NCBI RefSeq assembly: GCF_003589595.1
Contig: NW_020653713.1
Coordinates: forward strand, 2,613,551-2,677,550
DNA from: Hyposmocoma kahamanoa
Taxonomy: Eukaryota; Arthropoda; Insecta; Lepidoptera; Cosmopterigidae
Direction of reading: 5' to 3'
Length of the DNA stretch: 64,000 nucleotides
The notes beneath the pieces were generated by a model. That model worked only from the letters and a program-made list of their open reading frames with translations. It was not told where the DNA came from and made no database searches. Shown one piece after another: positions 43,896 to 54,514 of this stretch; position 1 is the stretch's first letter; each line of letters starts with the position of its first letter. The translations under genes were made by a program, and so were the position numbers.

Positions 43896-44139
43896 TGAGG
43901 TGGTACAGTCTTCAACCAGTTATGTCTAATATTAATGCAAACCACCCTATTTTTTCACTATAGTTACAATAGTTATTAATTAAATACCTTATTTTTAATT
44001 TTACAAAGAAAACATTCCAATTTACGCTACATTAAGTTTTACAAATTATTTTATTGAATGAATTTTTATTAAGTTTAATTTATTATTAATTATTAATAGA
44101 AATTAGAATAAACTAAAACATATTAATTAGTACTGCAGT

Positions 44140-44325
44140 CTTATGTCTGTTTGGGATTTTTCATTAGAGGAACTACTGGATCCCAAACTGGTGGTACGGA
44201 GAAACCATCTTCCCTGTTGAAATTAGGGTGTTTTTTAATTTCAATGGCCTCTCGATTTAAATCCGGAAAAATAGTTTCATTTCCTATGTGTAACAATCGC
44301 GAAAACCTAAGAACTCGATACAATA
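44140..44325 (-). pseudogene. Penelope-like element, C-terminal end of the GIY-YIG endonuclease region
   Basis: The minus-strand frame reads REAIEIKKHPNFNREDGF and then SVPPVWDPVV, the conserved end of Penelope-like endonucleases. Upstream it is fused to the terminal motif found at 42527 and 43793 (CATTTCC, CCGGATTTAAATCG). This fits a join between a truncated copy and another copy's terminal repeat. Confidence 0.65.
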
Positions 44326-44337
44326 ATATTTGTTTTT

Positions 44338-44675
44338 TTTTATAATACCAAGCGATGGGACGAACGAGTTGTGCGTCTGGTGGTAAACAACACGCCAGAA
44401 CAGTCGCAGAGCTACTCAGAGCATTAAATCATATTGATCTGAGGGGCACTACCACTGCGCCAAGCAGTAATGTCAGCATAACTGTGTTATGCTATGCTAA
44501 AGGTTGTGTTGTGTTATGCTAAGAGAGCTGGTGAAATTACAGGCACAAACTTATGTTTCAGGTTTTTGTGATTTAAAGCTCTGAGTAGCACTGCAACTTT
44601 TATGGACAAGCGTGTAGATTACCATTAGGCGCAAGACTTGTTCGTCCTGTCAATTGATATTATAAAAAAAAAATG
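44338..44675. repeat. Family B (copy 12): two 3' halves head-to-head
   Basis: 44338-44460 is the reversed 3' half. 44461-44675 continues in plus orientation from AAGCAGTAATGTCAGCATAA to an A-rich end. Confidence 0.78.
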
Positions 44676-44679
44676 TTTG

Positions 44680-45400
44680 GAAGGACCCCAGAATACGTAG
44701 CGGTGTTGGACAATATCGTTATAAAACCTGTACGTTACAGACGCTTCTCAACCTTTGAATAACGTTCAACTATTCTTAAAGGAGAGATATCGCTGAAATT
44801 CCACACTTACTACTAGCTGTAAGATCAATTGTAACGTGTAAGATCCCTTTAGTCTTACAGTACCCTAAATTCCGCTATAAAGCGGATTAGATCCGCTGAA
44901 TGGGCGTCCTTAGTAGCCTCTGTAGAGTCTTGAAAATGCCACCAAGAAAGGAGCCTAATCGCCTGGTACGTTGGTGCACAGACACTGACTAATTTATATT
45001 CATTGCAATTTGTTCACGTTTGTTCTATTTATGAATTGAAACATGGAATGTCAAAAAGTAAATAAAGAATTGTTTTTTTTTTGGCAAGACTGGAGTGGCT
45101 GATTTTGACCTTGTATCCCTAATTGAGATAGGCACTTTGTAATGGGACACGTAAAGTGGATTGCAAGGTGTAGGTTGTGTATTATATGATATGGGTTAGT
45201 TATACAGTCTCCGGTATTTATTGTCTACTTTGTGTCAAGTTTAAGTGCTAAGCAAAATCTTAGTTCATATTACTCCAAGGGCTGAAGGGCGGAGGGTTAC
45301 CCGTCAATTAATCCCTTCGGTCGTGAAACAAGTTGAACTTCATTTATTTCAAATTCAAGACTACAACTTTTGTAGATGAATTTTTCAAAAAATTAATATA
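44680..45400. other. Unassigned DNA
   Basis: Nothing recognised beyond short poly-T and poly-A runs. Confidence 0.35.
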
Positions 45401-45404
45401 GTAA

Positions 45405-45660
45405 ATTTTAATTATTAAAAAAAAATCGAACACCCAGAAAAAATTTCTTTGATCCGGCCAGATTTGAACCGACGTTCTCTAGCATACCGTGCCAGACGCT
45501 ATACCAACAAAGCCACGGAACGAACCAGCGGACCTCACGAATTTTTCTATGTGCTGGTTGTGTTGTCTCTTTGTATTTGGTCTGGTTAGGTTGGTTGAAT
45601 AGCGACATCTCTCGCCAGGTCTGGTACCTGCAAAGGTATCTAACTGGGTGATAAAACTTT
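45405..45660 (-). mobile_element. SINE family C (copy 3), left arm of an inverted pair
   Basis: Reversed copy: tail at the left (TCGAACACCCAGAAAAAATT), tRNA-like body (TGGCTTTGTTGGTATAGCG on the minus strand), then the pre-head. Confidence 0.85.
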
Positions 45661-45960
45661 CATAGATTTCTCATAGATGGCGCTACGGCTAAAAAGTCGT
45701 TGAAAAACCAAATACAAAGACACGACAACGAGCACATAGAAAAATTCGTGAGGTCCGCTGGTTCGTCCCGTGGCTTAGTTGGTATAGGTCTGGCACGGTA
45801 TGCTAGAAGACGTCGGTTTGAATCCGGCCGGATCGAAGGAATTTTTTCTGAGTGTTCGATCTTTGTATGAATAATTAAAACAAACTAGTGGAATATTTTC
45901 ACAAAAATAATTGAATATGAATTCAATCAATCAAAACCTGAAATTCTTTAGAATTCTATT
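45661..45960 (+). mobile_element. SINE family C (copy 4), right arm of an inverted pair
   Basis: Plus copy with the full pre-head (CATAGATGGCGCTACGGCTA), body (TGGCTTAGTTGGTATAGG) and tail (GTTCGATCTTTGTATGAATA, then ACTAGTGGAATATTTTCACA). Together with the left arm it forms a head-to-head palindrome of over 500 bp. Confidence 0.87.
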
Positions 45961-46560
45961 TCAAAGGGTTTTCACTAAGCTTAGTGAGCACAGATTTTGT
46001 TCACAAATGAACAAAAAAGAATATTTTCTTATATTTAAGAATATTTCTAGATTATTTATACATTTTACTTTTTGTACTATTTACTTATAAATTTAGTTAC
46101 TATTAGAATGTTAATAATCATACTATTATAATATTAGAGACACAGAACATTTTTGAAGAAATTTTGTAGCAACGAGCCAGACGGCGCGAAACAAATCCAA
46201 CCCTCCTGTTTCGTCACAAAATTCAACCATCTCATTAAAAATAAATCCTCAAAAGCATAGTCACCCTAGCCCCAACTTTTCGCCCCAAGTAAAAAGGGCG
46301 AAAGAAGTTGTAAAATCGCATATTTATATTATACACATGTTTATTTGCAACAATCCCTTTCGGAGGACATCCTGGCCCTTAAGTGATCGCGAAGTGCCGG
46401 GGCGGCCTTCCGACCCTTGTTAAAAATAAGTAAACCTCACTCCAAAGTCTTGAAAAAAAAAAACAACAGTCTTCTGTTTTGACAGAAAATCATTTTGAAT
46501 TCATTAATAAAATAGAAAAAACGTCGACAAATTGCCATGAATATAAAATAAACTAGTGGT
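45961..46560. other. Single-copy-looking DNA
   Basis: 46170-46430 is repeat-free and of higher G+C (CCCCAACTTTTCGCCCC, GTGCCGGGGCGGCC). A possible conserved non-coding element; this cannot be tested here. Confidence 0.35.
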
Positions 46561-46567
46561 CACATAA

Positions 46568-46640
46568 CTGCTTGGCGGCATAAATAGGTAAGTGGCAGTA
46601 CTTCCTTGGATTAACCCTTTCGTAAGGAGCTCTATTATTG
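46568..46640 (-). repeat. Family B fragment (copy 13)
   Basis: The reversed 5' third only: CTGCTTGGCGGCATAAATAG to GTAAGGAGCTCTATT. Confidence 0.75.
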
Positions 46641-46675
46641 TTATTAATTACAATTGTAAAAAAGTGTATATCTAT

Positions 46676-46850
46676 ATTTTTAACTGTCTCCGTAGCAGTT
46701 ACAGAGGTTGCGGGTTCGATTCCCGGGCTGGGAGAAATATTTGTATGGCCTACATTTATTTCACTCGTGAGTTTGGCTGTAATTTGTGATTGTCTATGTG
46801 TCTGTCCATGGCACCCGCGATAAAGGGGTTCGATAGCGCGGGGCTTTAAA
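46676..46850 (+). mobile_element. SINE family A (copy 8)
   Basis: Head partly deleted (CTGTCTCCGTAGCAGTTACA), then GGTTCGATTCCCGGG and the body to GCGCGGGGCTTTAAAAAA. Confidence 0.82.
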
Positions 46851-47554
46851 AAAAATCTCTAAATTGAATGTGGAAGCAACTGATCAGCGTTACCGGTCAT
46901 TTTCATGGCTCTAGCCTCAAGTCATTTCACCTTAGCTCAAGACCAAGTTATAAGTTACAGATATTTCCCATATGAATTACAGGGCCGTATTTTGAGGGAG
47001 CCGGCCGGAATCCCTATAATTGTGATAAATTACCCTTTATCCCCAGCCGAGACCAACGCCAGACTGCAGTAATGGCGCTTGAGAGCATTAATAAAGGACC
47101 TTTCGTCGAACTTACGGAAATGGCATCGACTGGTATACTGGCACGTTATAGATTAAGAGAAGGCCTGTTTTAGAAGTTTACTGCGACCTTATATGACGTT
47201 CCGCTAACTGTACAAGAAACATAAATACATTACCCTCTATGATCATTGTTTACCTTTATAAAAAAATAATTAAATGGATATGCTAACTTACATTCTGAAA
47301 CGTACATTTTATTGACACACAATTAGAGTTACCAAACTTGGTGAGCTGGTCAGAATAGAACTTTACATCAATGCAATAATCGTCCCAAAACGGAACGCAA
47401 TTCTTTTTCGCTTTTATCACATAAACATGAAGTTTTTTCATGCAATTTCAGTGTCGAAAAAAGCGATTGGAAAAATATAACAAATGAGTTTTTTATTTTT
47501 ATAAAATAATCTCGGTAAAAAGCAATAACGGAAAGTGCGCGAAACCGGATTCAT

Positions 47555-47716
47555 TCCCTAGTTTAGAGGTTGAATATTTTCTTCAAATTCAAATGGGACC
47601 ACTACTGACGTACCCTCTTTCCAACATTTCCAACAAATAAAGAATCATCAAAATCGGTTCACAAAAAAAAACAGTCGAATTCAGAACCTCCTCCCTTTTT
47701 TAAAATCGGTGAAAAA
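47555..47716 (-). repeat. Family D (copy 6, partial)
   Basis: Reversed; AGGTTGAATATTTTCTTCAA to CCTCCTCCCTTTTTTAAAAT. Confidence 0.75.
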
Positions 47717-47719
47717 TAA

Positions 47720-48844
47720 TGGACTACAAATTTACAGCTCGCCAATATACAGGGCTGTTTGATGGCAGAGATACAATCTCATTTCTAAACAGATCTATGC
47801 CTACTTATCTATCCTATCCACTTAGATATACTCAGACGTTCGTTTTTTAAATGTTACTTAATATACTAATTATTGAATAAGCCGTTAATGAAAAGCCTGT
47901 CATAGTCGGTTGTTAGTCAGTTATTTGTATTGTTAATTAACAAAATGGTCGAGCTCTGACTCCGTCTCTGGCGTCAGCCTTTACCCCGTGACCTGATTTG
48001 ACGACAGCAAAACAAATAAATCGTCACTTATCGCGGTGCCATTCGGGTTAGTTTCACTCCTCTATCGAGGAGTTATTGACAGTTATTTCATTAAGTTCCC
48101 GTCTACAGACAACCGCATGTTCGTCATCGTCATTAGAGAACTAATATTTTTATATTATTTATTTATAAGCGCAACATGCAACAGCCAAGTCGACCTGATC
48201 GCCGAGATAAACGGCCCGGTCAAAGCATCAGAGATGGGTATATGGCTTTCAAACAAAATTTGAAACATTTTCCAATATGGAGAAACCAAGATGGCCGCCA
48301 TACAAAATAGAGTTTGTTGAATCTCTACAACTATCGATGATGTAATATGGGGTATTTAAAAATACGACTTGATGCAATCGTACTAATACCCTGATCCCTC
48401 CCACCTGATCAAACCTAACAAAAAAAATCGTGAAACAAAAACTACAACTAGCAAACAGACTCAAACCTAACACAAAGACATCGCGGGCCGCTTTAGCGGC
48501 CCAGCGTAACGTGCAACATACTATACCTAGGTAGTTCGATTACCACTGACATTTAGGTAATTGTTCTCCGAGAAGGAATAAAGTTCATTTAAAATTATTT
48601 ACGGGATTAGTGGTCGGAAGGGTTCAGTGACTATGAGAAAACCCGGAAACCTTGGGCACGTGGCTCTCAAATAAAAGTTGTGAAGTATCTCGGTCAGATG
48701 GTTCATTCATAATGGCCGCCATACGAAATTGATTATTTTGAATCTTGCTCCCTCCCATAAGTCAAACTCTCAAAGAGGATAGAGATACAGGGCCCAATTA
48801 TATCTTTGACACTCAACAATTTTAACAGGACATTTAAACAAAAT
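47720..48844. other. Unassigned DNA
   Basis: No gene supported. Two CAAGATGGCCGCCATAC-type motifs (about 48287 and 48711) share AATGGCCGCCATAC-like context and may be an eroded direct repeat. Confidence 0.35.
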
Positions 48845-49025
48845 AATCTTTCGACCCGGTGGGACTTGAGCCCACGACGATGCTGCACCGTAGCATTGCT
48901 CTTACCAACTGAGCCACAGGCACAGGTCAAGTGTGTTATAGATCTTTGGACTGGCTTTCGGCATTCGACGCCGCTAGTGACATCTAGTGAGAGATCTTTA
49001 AAACTTTCTCACTTCACCAGTTTTT
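48845..49025 (-). mobile_element. SINE family C, subfamily 2 (reversed)
   Basis: tRNA-like body on the minus strand: GTGGCTCAGTTGGTAAGAGC, then CAAGTCCCACCGGGTCGAAA. It looks like a tRNA, but the putative acceptor strands do not pair and the same body recurs at 49400. Confidence 0.78.
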
Positions 49026-49027
49026 AG

Positions 49028-49392
49028 TAGTAGTAGAGGTCCTCGTGAAAGAGTTTGTCCTGGGTAATACTTGCCACCTTACCTATTTCTGCCGCCAAGC
49101 TGTAATGTCAGCATTACTGCGTTCCGGTTTTGAAGGGTAAGGTGCTGGTGAAATTACAAGCACATGGGATTTATCAACTTATGTCTCAGGGTGACAGGCG
49201 TAGAGGCGGTGCTCCACAGATCTTACGATTTAAAGCTCTGAGTGGCACTGTAACTTTTTCATTGTAACAAGTCGTGCGCCTGATGGTAAGCTACACTCCT
49301 ATCCATAACAGTTACAGTGCCACTCAGAGCTTCAAATCGCAAAGATCTAAGGGGCAACTGTTATAGATATGGATGTTCCGTCACTTGATATT
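49028..49392 (+). repeat. Family B (copy 14) with a reversed family B piece inside
   Basis: Plus copy to GAGTGGCACTGTAAC (49252), then a reversed segment (49264-49352: CAAGTCGTGCGCCTGATGGT to AAGATCTAAGGGGCA), then the plus 3' end (CACTTGATATTGTATAAAAT). Confidence 0.78.
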
Positions 49393-49399
49393 GTATAAA

Positions 49400-49570
49400 A
49401 TAAAGTGGCTCAGTTGGTAAGAGCAATGCTACGGTGCAGCATGGTCGTGCGTTCAAGTCCTACAGGGTCGAAGAAAAAAATTCTGTGTTCGATCTTTGTA
49501 TTAATAATTACAACAAAACTAGTGGAGTTATTTCATAAAAAAATCTCAATAGTAAAATATCTTATCATCA
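49400..49570 (+). mobile_element. SINE family C, subfamily 2 (forward)
   Basis: GTGGCTCAGTTGGTAAGAGC, then GTTCAAGTCCTACAGGGTCG, then TTCGATCTTTGTATTAATAA and ACTAGTGGAGTTATTTCA. It lies in inverted orientation to 48845-49025, with a family B copy between. Confidence 0.82.
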
Positions 49571-49572
49571 TT

Positions 49573-50155
49573 GACGCACTTCTGGGTACGGGTCTCCTTA
49601 AGGAGAAAGTTTAGGCCGTAGTTGCAGTTTTCCAACTGAGCTTTCTTCGACAAGCTTCCACACCATATTTTTCCACAGCAAAAGGCATTGCTCCTAAATA
49701 TACACAAATATTGGCAACTTACAAATTAAGGTCATGGGTACATGCCGCCAAAGAGTTTTAAACCGTTGACTTTTTAATTGAGAACTAACCATTCTCCCTC
49801 TGGCAACCATAGCTCTTATTAAAAAGCAAATTATATTTACGAAAAAAATGTTTACAAACGATTCCGTGAGGTCATTATAATGCAAGATACCTACGGGACA
49901 TCCGAAAAAATGTTTTTCCTTTGAAGTGTGTAGTGGGAGGTACGCAGATATCAACTTAAAAATATACGACATAAAGTACAAGTGAACAGTGAACATGATA
50001 TAAATAATTACAAGAGTTTTTGTTGGAAACTCTCTCGCTTATTTTGCAAATAAGAAATGTCACGACGAAATATTTTCAAACATCTTCAAAAAAGTTTTAC
50101 ACAGTAATACAAGGAGGTACTAGAGAAGTGCGCACATCGTAAAATTAAAATTAAA
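49573..50155. other. Family K scrap, then unassigned DNA
   Basis: 49573-49645 resembles family K (GACGCACTTCTGGGTACGGG). The rest has no recognised content. Confidence 0.4.
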
Positions 50156-50157
50156 AA

Positions 50158-50386
50158 AGGGACGGACAAGTCGTGCGCCTGATGGTAACACTACACGCCT
50201 GTCCATGACAGTTACAGTGCCACTCAGAGCTTTAAATTGCAAAGCTCTGAGGGGCACTACCGTCACCCTGAGACACAAGTTGACAAGTCCCATGTGCCTG
50301 TAATTTCACCAGCACCCTTACCCTTCTAAACCGGAACACATTAATACTGACATTACTGCTTGACAGCAGTAATAGGTAAGGCTATA
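50158..50386 (-). repeat. Family B (copy 15)
   Basis: Reversed, well-preserved 3' two-thirds: GGACAAGTCGTGCGCCTGAT to GCTTGACAGCAGTAATAGGT. Confidence 0.87.
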
Positions 50387-50672
50387 CTTATTTTGTACAA
50401 GTCAGTTTCAATATAACTGTGTTTTCACAAATAAATGAATTATGTGTATTGATAAAAACATTGTCATAATCATAAAGTAGTTGTAAACTAGCAAATTATT
50501 ATTTAGGTCAACGGCGTTATTTTAACGCGTTGTCGATTTTATGCTTATGTGGTCTGTGATTTTATGGGTCGCATTATGTGCACGCTGATTCTACATTTCG
50601 AAATGATTTGAATACTTGTGTGTGGATGAAATCAAAACAAGTATAATACTTCCACTGCAACTAAACTTGTAT

Positions 50673-50820
50673 AGATAATAATAATAATAATAAGTCCCTG
50701 ACCCCGGCCGACTGTGCCATTGCCGGGAAATACCGCCTCTCCCATTTAAAAATTCAAAATTAATCTTTTAGGCCTTGGGAGAGGCGAGAGTCTAAAATAG
50801 ACATAAAAATAATAATAATA
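50673..50820. repeat. AAT-microsatellite-bounded segment with a 10-bp hairpin
   Basis: AAT runs lie at both ends. Inside, CGCCTCTCCCA pairs with TGGGAGAGGCG about 50 nt away. Confidence 0.6.
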
Positions 50821-51324
50821 ACTTTTTAATACAGTTGCTCAAAACGTGGTATTTTTCGCACTACAAATCGTGCGGAAAGTTGGATTCCTCGCACTAGTGC
50901 TTTTTACTTTTCCAGTTTTTTTTAAATTTACTGTTGTTTTAAGTCTTAAACATAGAACTAAAGAGATTGTATATTTATTTCATATTTAAGTGCTTTGTGA
51001 CGTAAGTCATTCGTCATTACTATACTATATCTATGGAGAGACCGCATTTTTACACCTATGAAGTAAATGCTCCTTAGTAGCGATTATGTAGAAAATAAAG
51101 TAATATAAAATAGTTATTTTAATGTGGCTGAATACTGGCAACAGTTGCCATATTGAAAAAAGTCGGCCAAAAAAAGTACTAATTTTTTTCATCGTTTACA
51201 TTCCCGCCTTTTTCATTAACTTTTTTACGATTTGATTTTGTTATTGACAAAGGAATAAAATGAGTTTTTTTTAAATACTGTTTTATTTTACTTTCAATGT
51301 AGGTTTTTCGCAAATGTATTAAAA

Positions 51325-51460
51325 AACGTTGTTTGATACACATGCGGATTTGTCATTTTCACTTGTCTCGAGTCTTGACCCTCGCCTCTGGCTCGGGCCA
51401 GATGCCTCGAGACTCGTGGATAATGACTAACTTTCCGCACTTGTATCAAAAATAACTATT
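51325..51460. repeat. Long imperfect inverted repeat
   Basis: Left arm TTTGATACACATGCGGAT... and right arm (other strand) TTTGATACAAGTGCGGAA... stay complementary through CTCGAGTC/GACTCGAG to a central CTCGGGCC region. GTGCGGAAAGTT also occurs at 50873, so this may be the end of a larger element. Confidence 0.6.
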
Positions 51461-51584
51461 ATTTTTCTCTTTACAAAGGGTACATAATTTGATAATGTAA
51501 TTTACTTGAAAATGCTAAAGTATTAGAGTACCGTTACTGGGTATCATAAGAAGAATAAGAAAAAATAAAACTACCCGGAACATC

Positions 51585-51682
51585 CAAACATCAATTTAGG
51601 AAACCTCGACCGATGATGGCATCGACCTCGTTACCTTCTCATCCAGCGCACACAGTAGAAACCGTTGGGCTACCCGGGTGTA
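51585..51682 (-). mobile_element. Possible tRNA-derived SINE scrap
   Basis: On the minus strand GGGTAGCCCAACGGTTTCTA resembles an A box and GAGGTCGATGCC a B box. Single copy, so low confidence. Confidence 0.4.
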
Positions 51683-51948
51683 ATATCTGCATAAAATTGT
51701 GAATTATTTATGTCAATGTATTAATTTTGTTTGTTTTGGCTAAGACAGGATAACTGTTTTGATATACCTTATTTGACGTTTTAACATAATGTTGTAATTA
51801 AGTTTTATTTAATGTCAGTGTTACACGAAAATGATATTTAATTATTTTTTGGGAAATTACACTACTAATTTTACTTATGAAGATCGGGAATTTGGAAAAA
51901 ATACTTCGATTCGCTTGTATTCGAATCAACGACTTCTAGTGCGGGCAC

Positions 51949-52412
51949 GCTATGATGGTCGTTTTGACGTTTTCCCGCTCATCAAGTTTCTTATTAATTC
52001 ATAGCTACGTTGAAGGACCTAATTGCTACACATTGTTGTCAATAGTGACGTGCGGCAAAATTTATGGATGTATAATTTTACGACACAACTCGGCATTTGC
52101 TTTTCGAAATTCGAAATTTAAAAAAATGAAATATAATACGATCGTTACTTATAGGATCGCTGTCCAGCACAACTTCTATCTCCGGCAAACTCGCGTCAAA
52201 GCTCAATGCAAAACAAAGCAGATTCGAATTGACGATATATTAAGTAAACATTTTTATTTTCGTTTTATTAAAACTTTTAATCAGCTACCACGTGCAAGGC
52301 TAGTTAGAAATATAAAAACTTATAGATGCGACTCGCATTTGATAACATTTTTTTCGATAATTAATTGAGATTTGACCTCACTATTGTAATCTGTCAAAAC
52401 GGCCATCATAGC
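51949..52412 (+). mobile_element. Inverted-repeat element with a 138-codon open frame
   Basis: 464 bp bounded by GCTATGATGGTCGTTTTGAC at the left and GCTATGATGGCCGTTTTGAC on the other strand at the right, a 20-bp match with one difference. A frame at 51952-52368 starts inside the left repeat. Its product is basic (FRNSKFKKMK, then LRQTRVKAQCKTKQIR) and matches no family I know. No target duplication is evident. Confidence 0.65.
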
Positions 52413-52439
52413 CGGTATAGTCACAGAACGACCCGGACG

Positions 52440-52549
52440 AAACTTTTTTTTTTGAAGGAGGCTTTGCAGTCGGCCGCTGATGTGCTTGTACATCCTTGTT
52501 TTAGTTTTTAACAACTTTTCTACCGTAGCGCTATCTGTGAGAAATCTAT
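52440..52549 (-). repeat. SINE family C pre-head fragment
   Basis: On the minus strand it reads GATTTCTCACAGATAGCGCT, then GGTAGAAAAGTTG, as in the pre-head of the other family C copies. It abuts a family F MITE. Confidence 0.6.
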
Positions 52550-52550
52550 T

Positions 52551-52819
52551 GGTAACCTATCACGAATTCGAAAATTTTTTTGTCGCAAATAACGTTTGTT
52601 CGAATTTTAGTTACACCGAAAACCGAATTATAACGAAACAGTTGTTCTTTCGGGATATGTTGGATGTTTATCGCAAAGACACGACTAGGTTCGGTAAGGT
52701 CAGATGAGGTTAGGTTTAAAAGAAAAAACATTTTGCTCTCAAAATTACTTTCGAGGTTATGAAATTTCAACCAAACGTTATTTCTGGAAAATGTCTTTTC
52801 GGACTACTGTTAGGTGACC
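52551..52819. mobile_element. MITE family F (copy 2)
   Basis: 269 bp. The left end is GGTAACCTATCA and the right end TGTTAGGTGACC (2 of 12 changed). Flanks AATCTATT and AATCTACA agree at 6 of 8 positions, which may be an aged 8-bp target duplication. The interior matches 41730-41986. Confidence 0.82.
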
Positions 52820-52904
52820 AATCTACATATTTCTTTCCTCCGCTATTATTATATTTACTATTACGTTATTTTCTGTGTTTATGTAATTTCATATTAAATA
52901 AAGT

Positions 52905-53040
52905 AGAGCTTCTTATGAAACAGTTCGTCCAAGGAAGCACTGCCAGTGAACGTCACCGCGTTTAGGTTTGAAGGGTGAAACTACCGGCACATGGGACCAG
53001 TCGACTTTTAGCTGGCTCACGCCTTGTCCGTTGCCTCATT
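52905..53040 (+). repeat. Family B fragment (copy 16)
   Basis: Plus orientation with internal deletions: GTAGAGCTTCTTATGAAACA, AAGCACTGCCAG, then CTACCGGCACATGGGACC. Confidence 0.65.
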
Positions 53041-53082
53041 TAACGTAATAAAAAAGCCTATTTTCTTTTATTTTTATTAACC

Positions 53083-53345
53083 GACTTCAAAAAAGAGGAG
53101 GTTCTCAATTCGACTGTATTGTTTTGTGTGTATGTTACGCGATTTGTTACACCGATTTTGATGATTCTTTTTCACTGGAAAGATACCCCAGTATTTGTTG
53201 CATTTAAATTTGAAGACAATATTCCACATCCAAGGGTGGCAAACTAGGGGATGAGTCCGGTATCGCGCACTTTCCTGTATCCGATTTCAGTAAAACTTGG
53301 CAAATAGATGTAGTTCCACGAACTTTTGAGGTCGGTTTTTTTAAA
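53083..53345 (+). repeat. Family D (copy 7, short form)
   Basis: ATTAACCGACTTCAAAAAAG to CTTTTGAGGTCGGTTTTTTT; both mirrored ends are intact. Confidence 0.85.
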
Positions 53346-54350
53346 TAAAAAGTTATTAACTTTCATAATACGTGGTTACTAAAATCGTCTAAAATTAAAA
53401 AACCAAAGAGTTTCAAAATAAACACTAAGAAAACTTTACATATAAAGGTAATCAAATACGGTCATTTTTCTATGTCACAGCAGTGAAAAGACGCTGGCTT
53501 AGCAAAAATGACGCGGTTGCTTACGACGCAAATATTTCGCCAGGGTCCTGTTTAGAGAGAAAGAGACGCCACTAATCATCTCAGACAGTCTATACTGGCT
53601 TTATCATTTTGTTTTAGTACGGAATATAATTGAGCGTATGTGTACAAAATATTTCATGTTACTAAACAGTAAAACAGTATACATGTAGGTCTATGTCGTA
53701 TAAAAGCAAAATAAAAAAAAACCATTTTCACCTCGGCTATGGGTGGACATAAAATTTGAAATAAAAATTCAAATGTGTTTTGTTCTAACAAAAAAAAATA
53801 CATAAAGTTAGAAAGTTTCCAGTGGAAATGTAAAAAAAAGAAACAAACAGAGGTCTGCCACAAATTCAGCGGTAATATTTCCAGAGCTTTTAATGTTGAG
53901 GCGGATTTTTAAAAAACATTTGACTGCGACCTTTGGGAAATCAGAGGTGGTCTGGAACGTCTTCTTGCGGCAAGTGTAGATGGTTTAAGGAAACATAACC
54001 TCTATTGTCTTTACGAAAAGGGCGTGAATACATTTCCTACAGAGTGACCCCACAGAGCATTGTAAGGAAATCCCGCATCTACGCTCCTAAAGAACAAGCA
54101 ATCTTGTTAAGATTTTCATTCACAGATAATATTAAGAAGTTTGAATGGAGATTGCAATAAGACTTTTGTTATCGCAATCCTATTCTTGTCATGAGTAATA
54201 TTCACTCATTTTCGCTGATCGCCGAATTAAAAGATATACGAAACTGACATAAAGTAGAAATTACAATACTAGGTTCACAGAAAGACCATCGGCTGTAATT
54301 GGCGCTGTTTCCGTCTAACAATTGACAAATTACCGACAAAATGTTCCATA
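53346..54350. other. Single-copy-looking DNA
   Basis: No supported gene; no repeat landmarks. Confidence 0.35.
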
Positions 54351-54354
54351 GGTT

Positions 54355-54512
54355 TTTATTTTTCTATGATACCAAGTGAGAGAGGGACGAAGAAGCTTGT
54401 ATTTAAGCTTCTTGGAGGGAACGAACTAGTCGTGCACCTGGTGGTAAGCGACACGCCCGTCCTTAAGTGCCTGTAGAAATAGGTAAGGTGGCAGACTTCA
54501 CTGGACATATAT
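54355..54512 (-). repeat. Family B (copy 17, internally deleted)
   Basis: Reversed: the A-rich end (TTTTTCTATGATACCAAGTG), a local duplication containing GAAGCTTGTATTTAAGCTTC (itself a palindrome), TCGTGCACCTGGTGGTAAGC, then a jump to GTAGAAATAGGTAAGGTGGC. Confidence 0.72.
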
Positions 54513-54514
54513 TG

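Noticed and set aside
48850..48925. tRNA gene candidate with A- and B-box matches (similar ones at 18990, 36950, 45470, 45775 and 49405)
   Set aside because: Acceptor strands do not pair, and the same bodies are followed by a shared non-tRNA tail in several copies, so they are SINEs.
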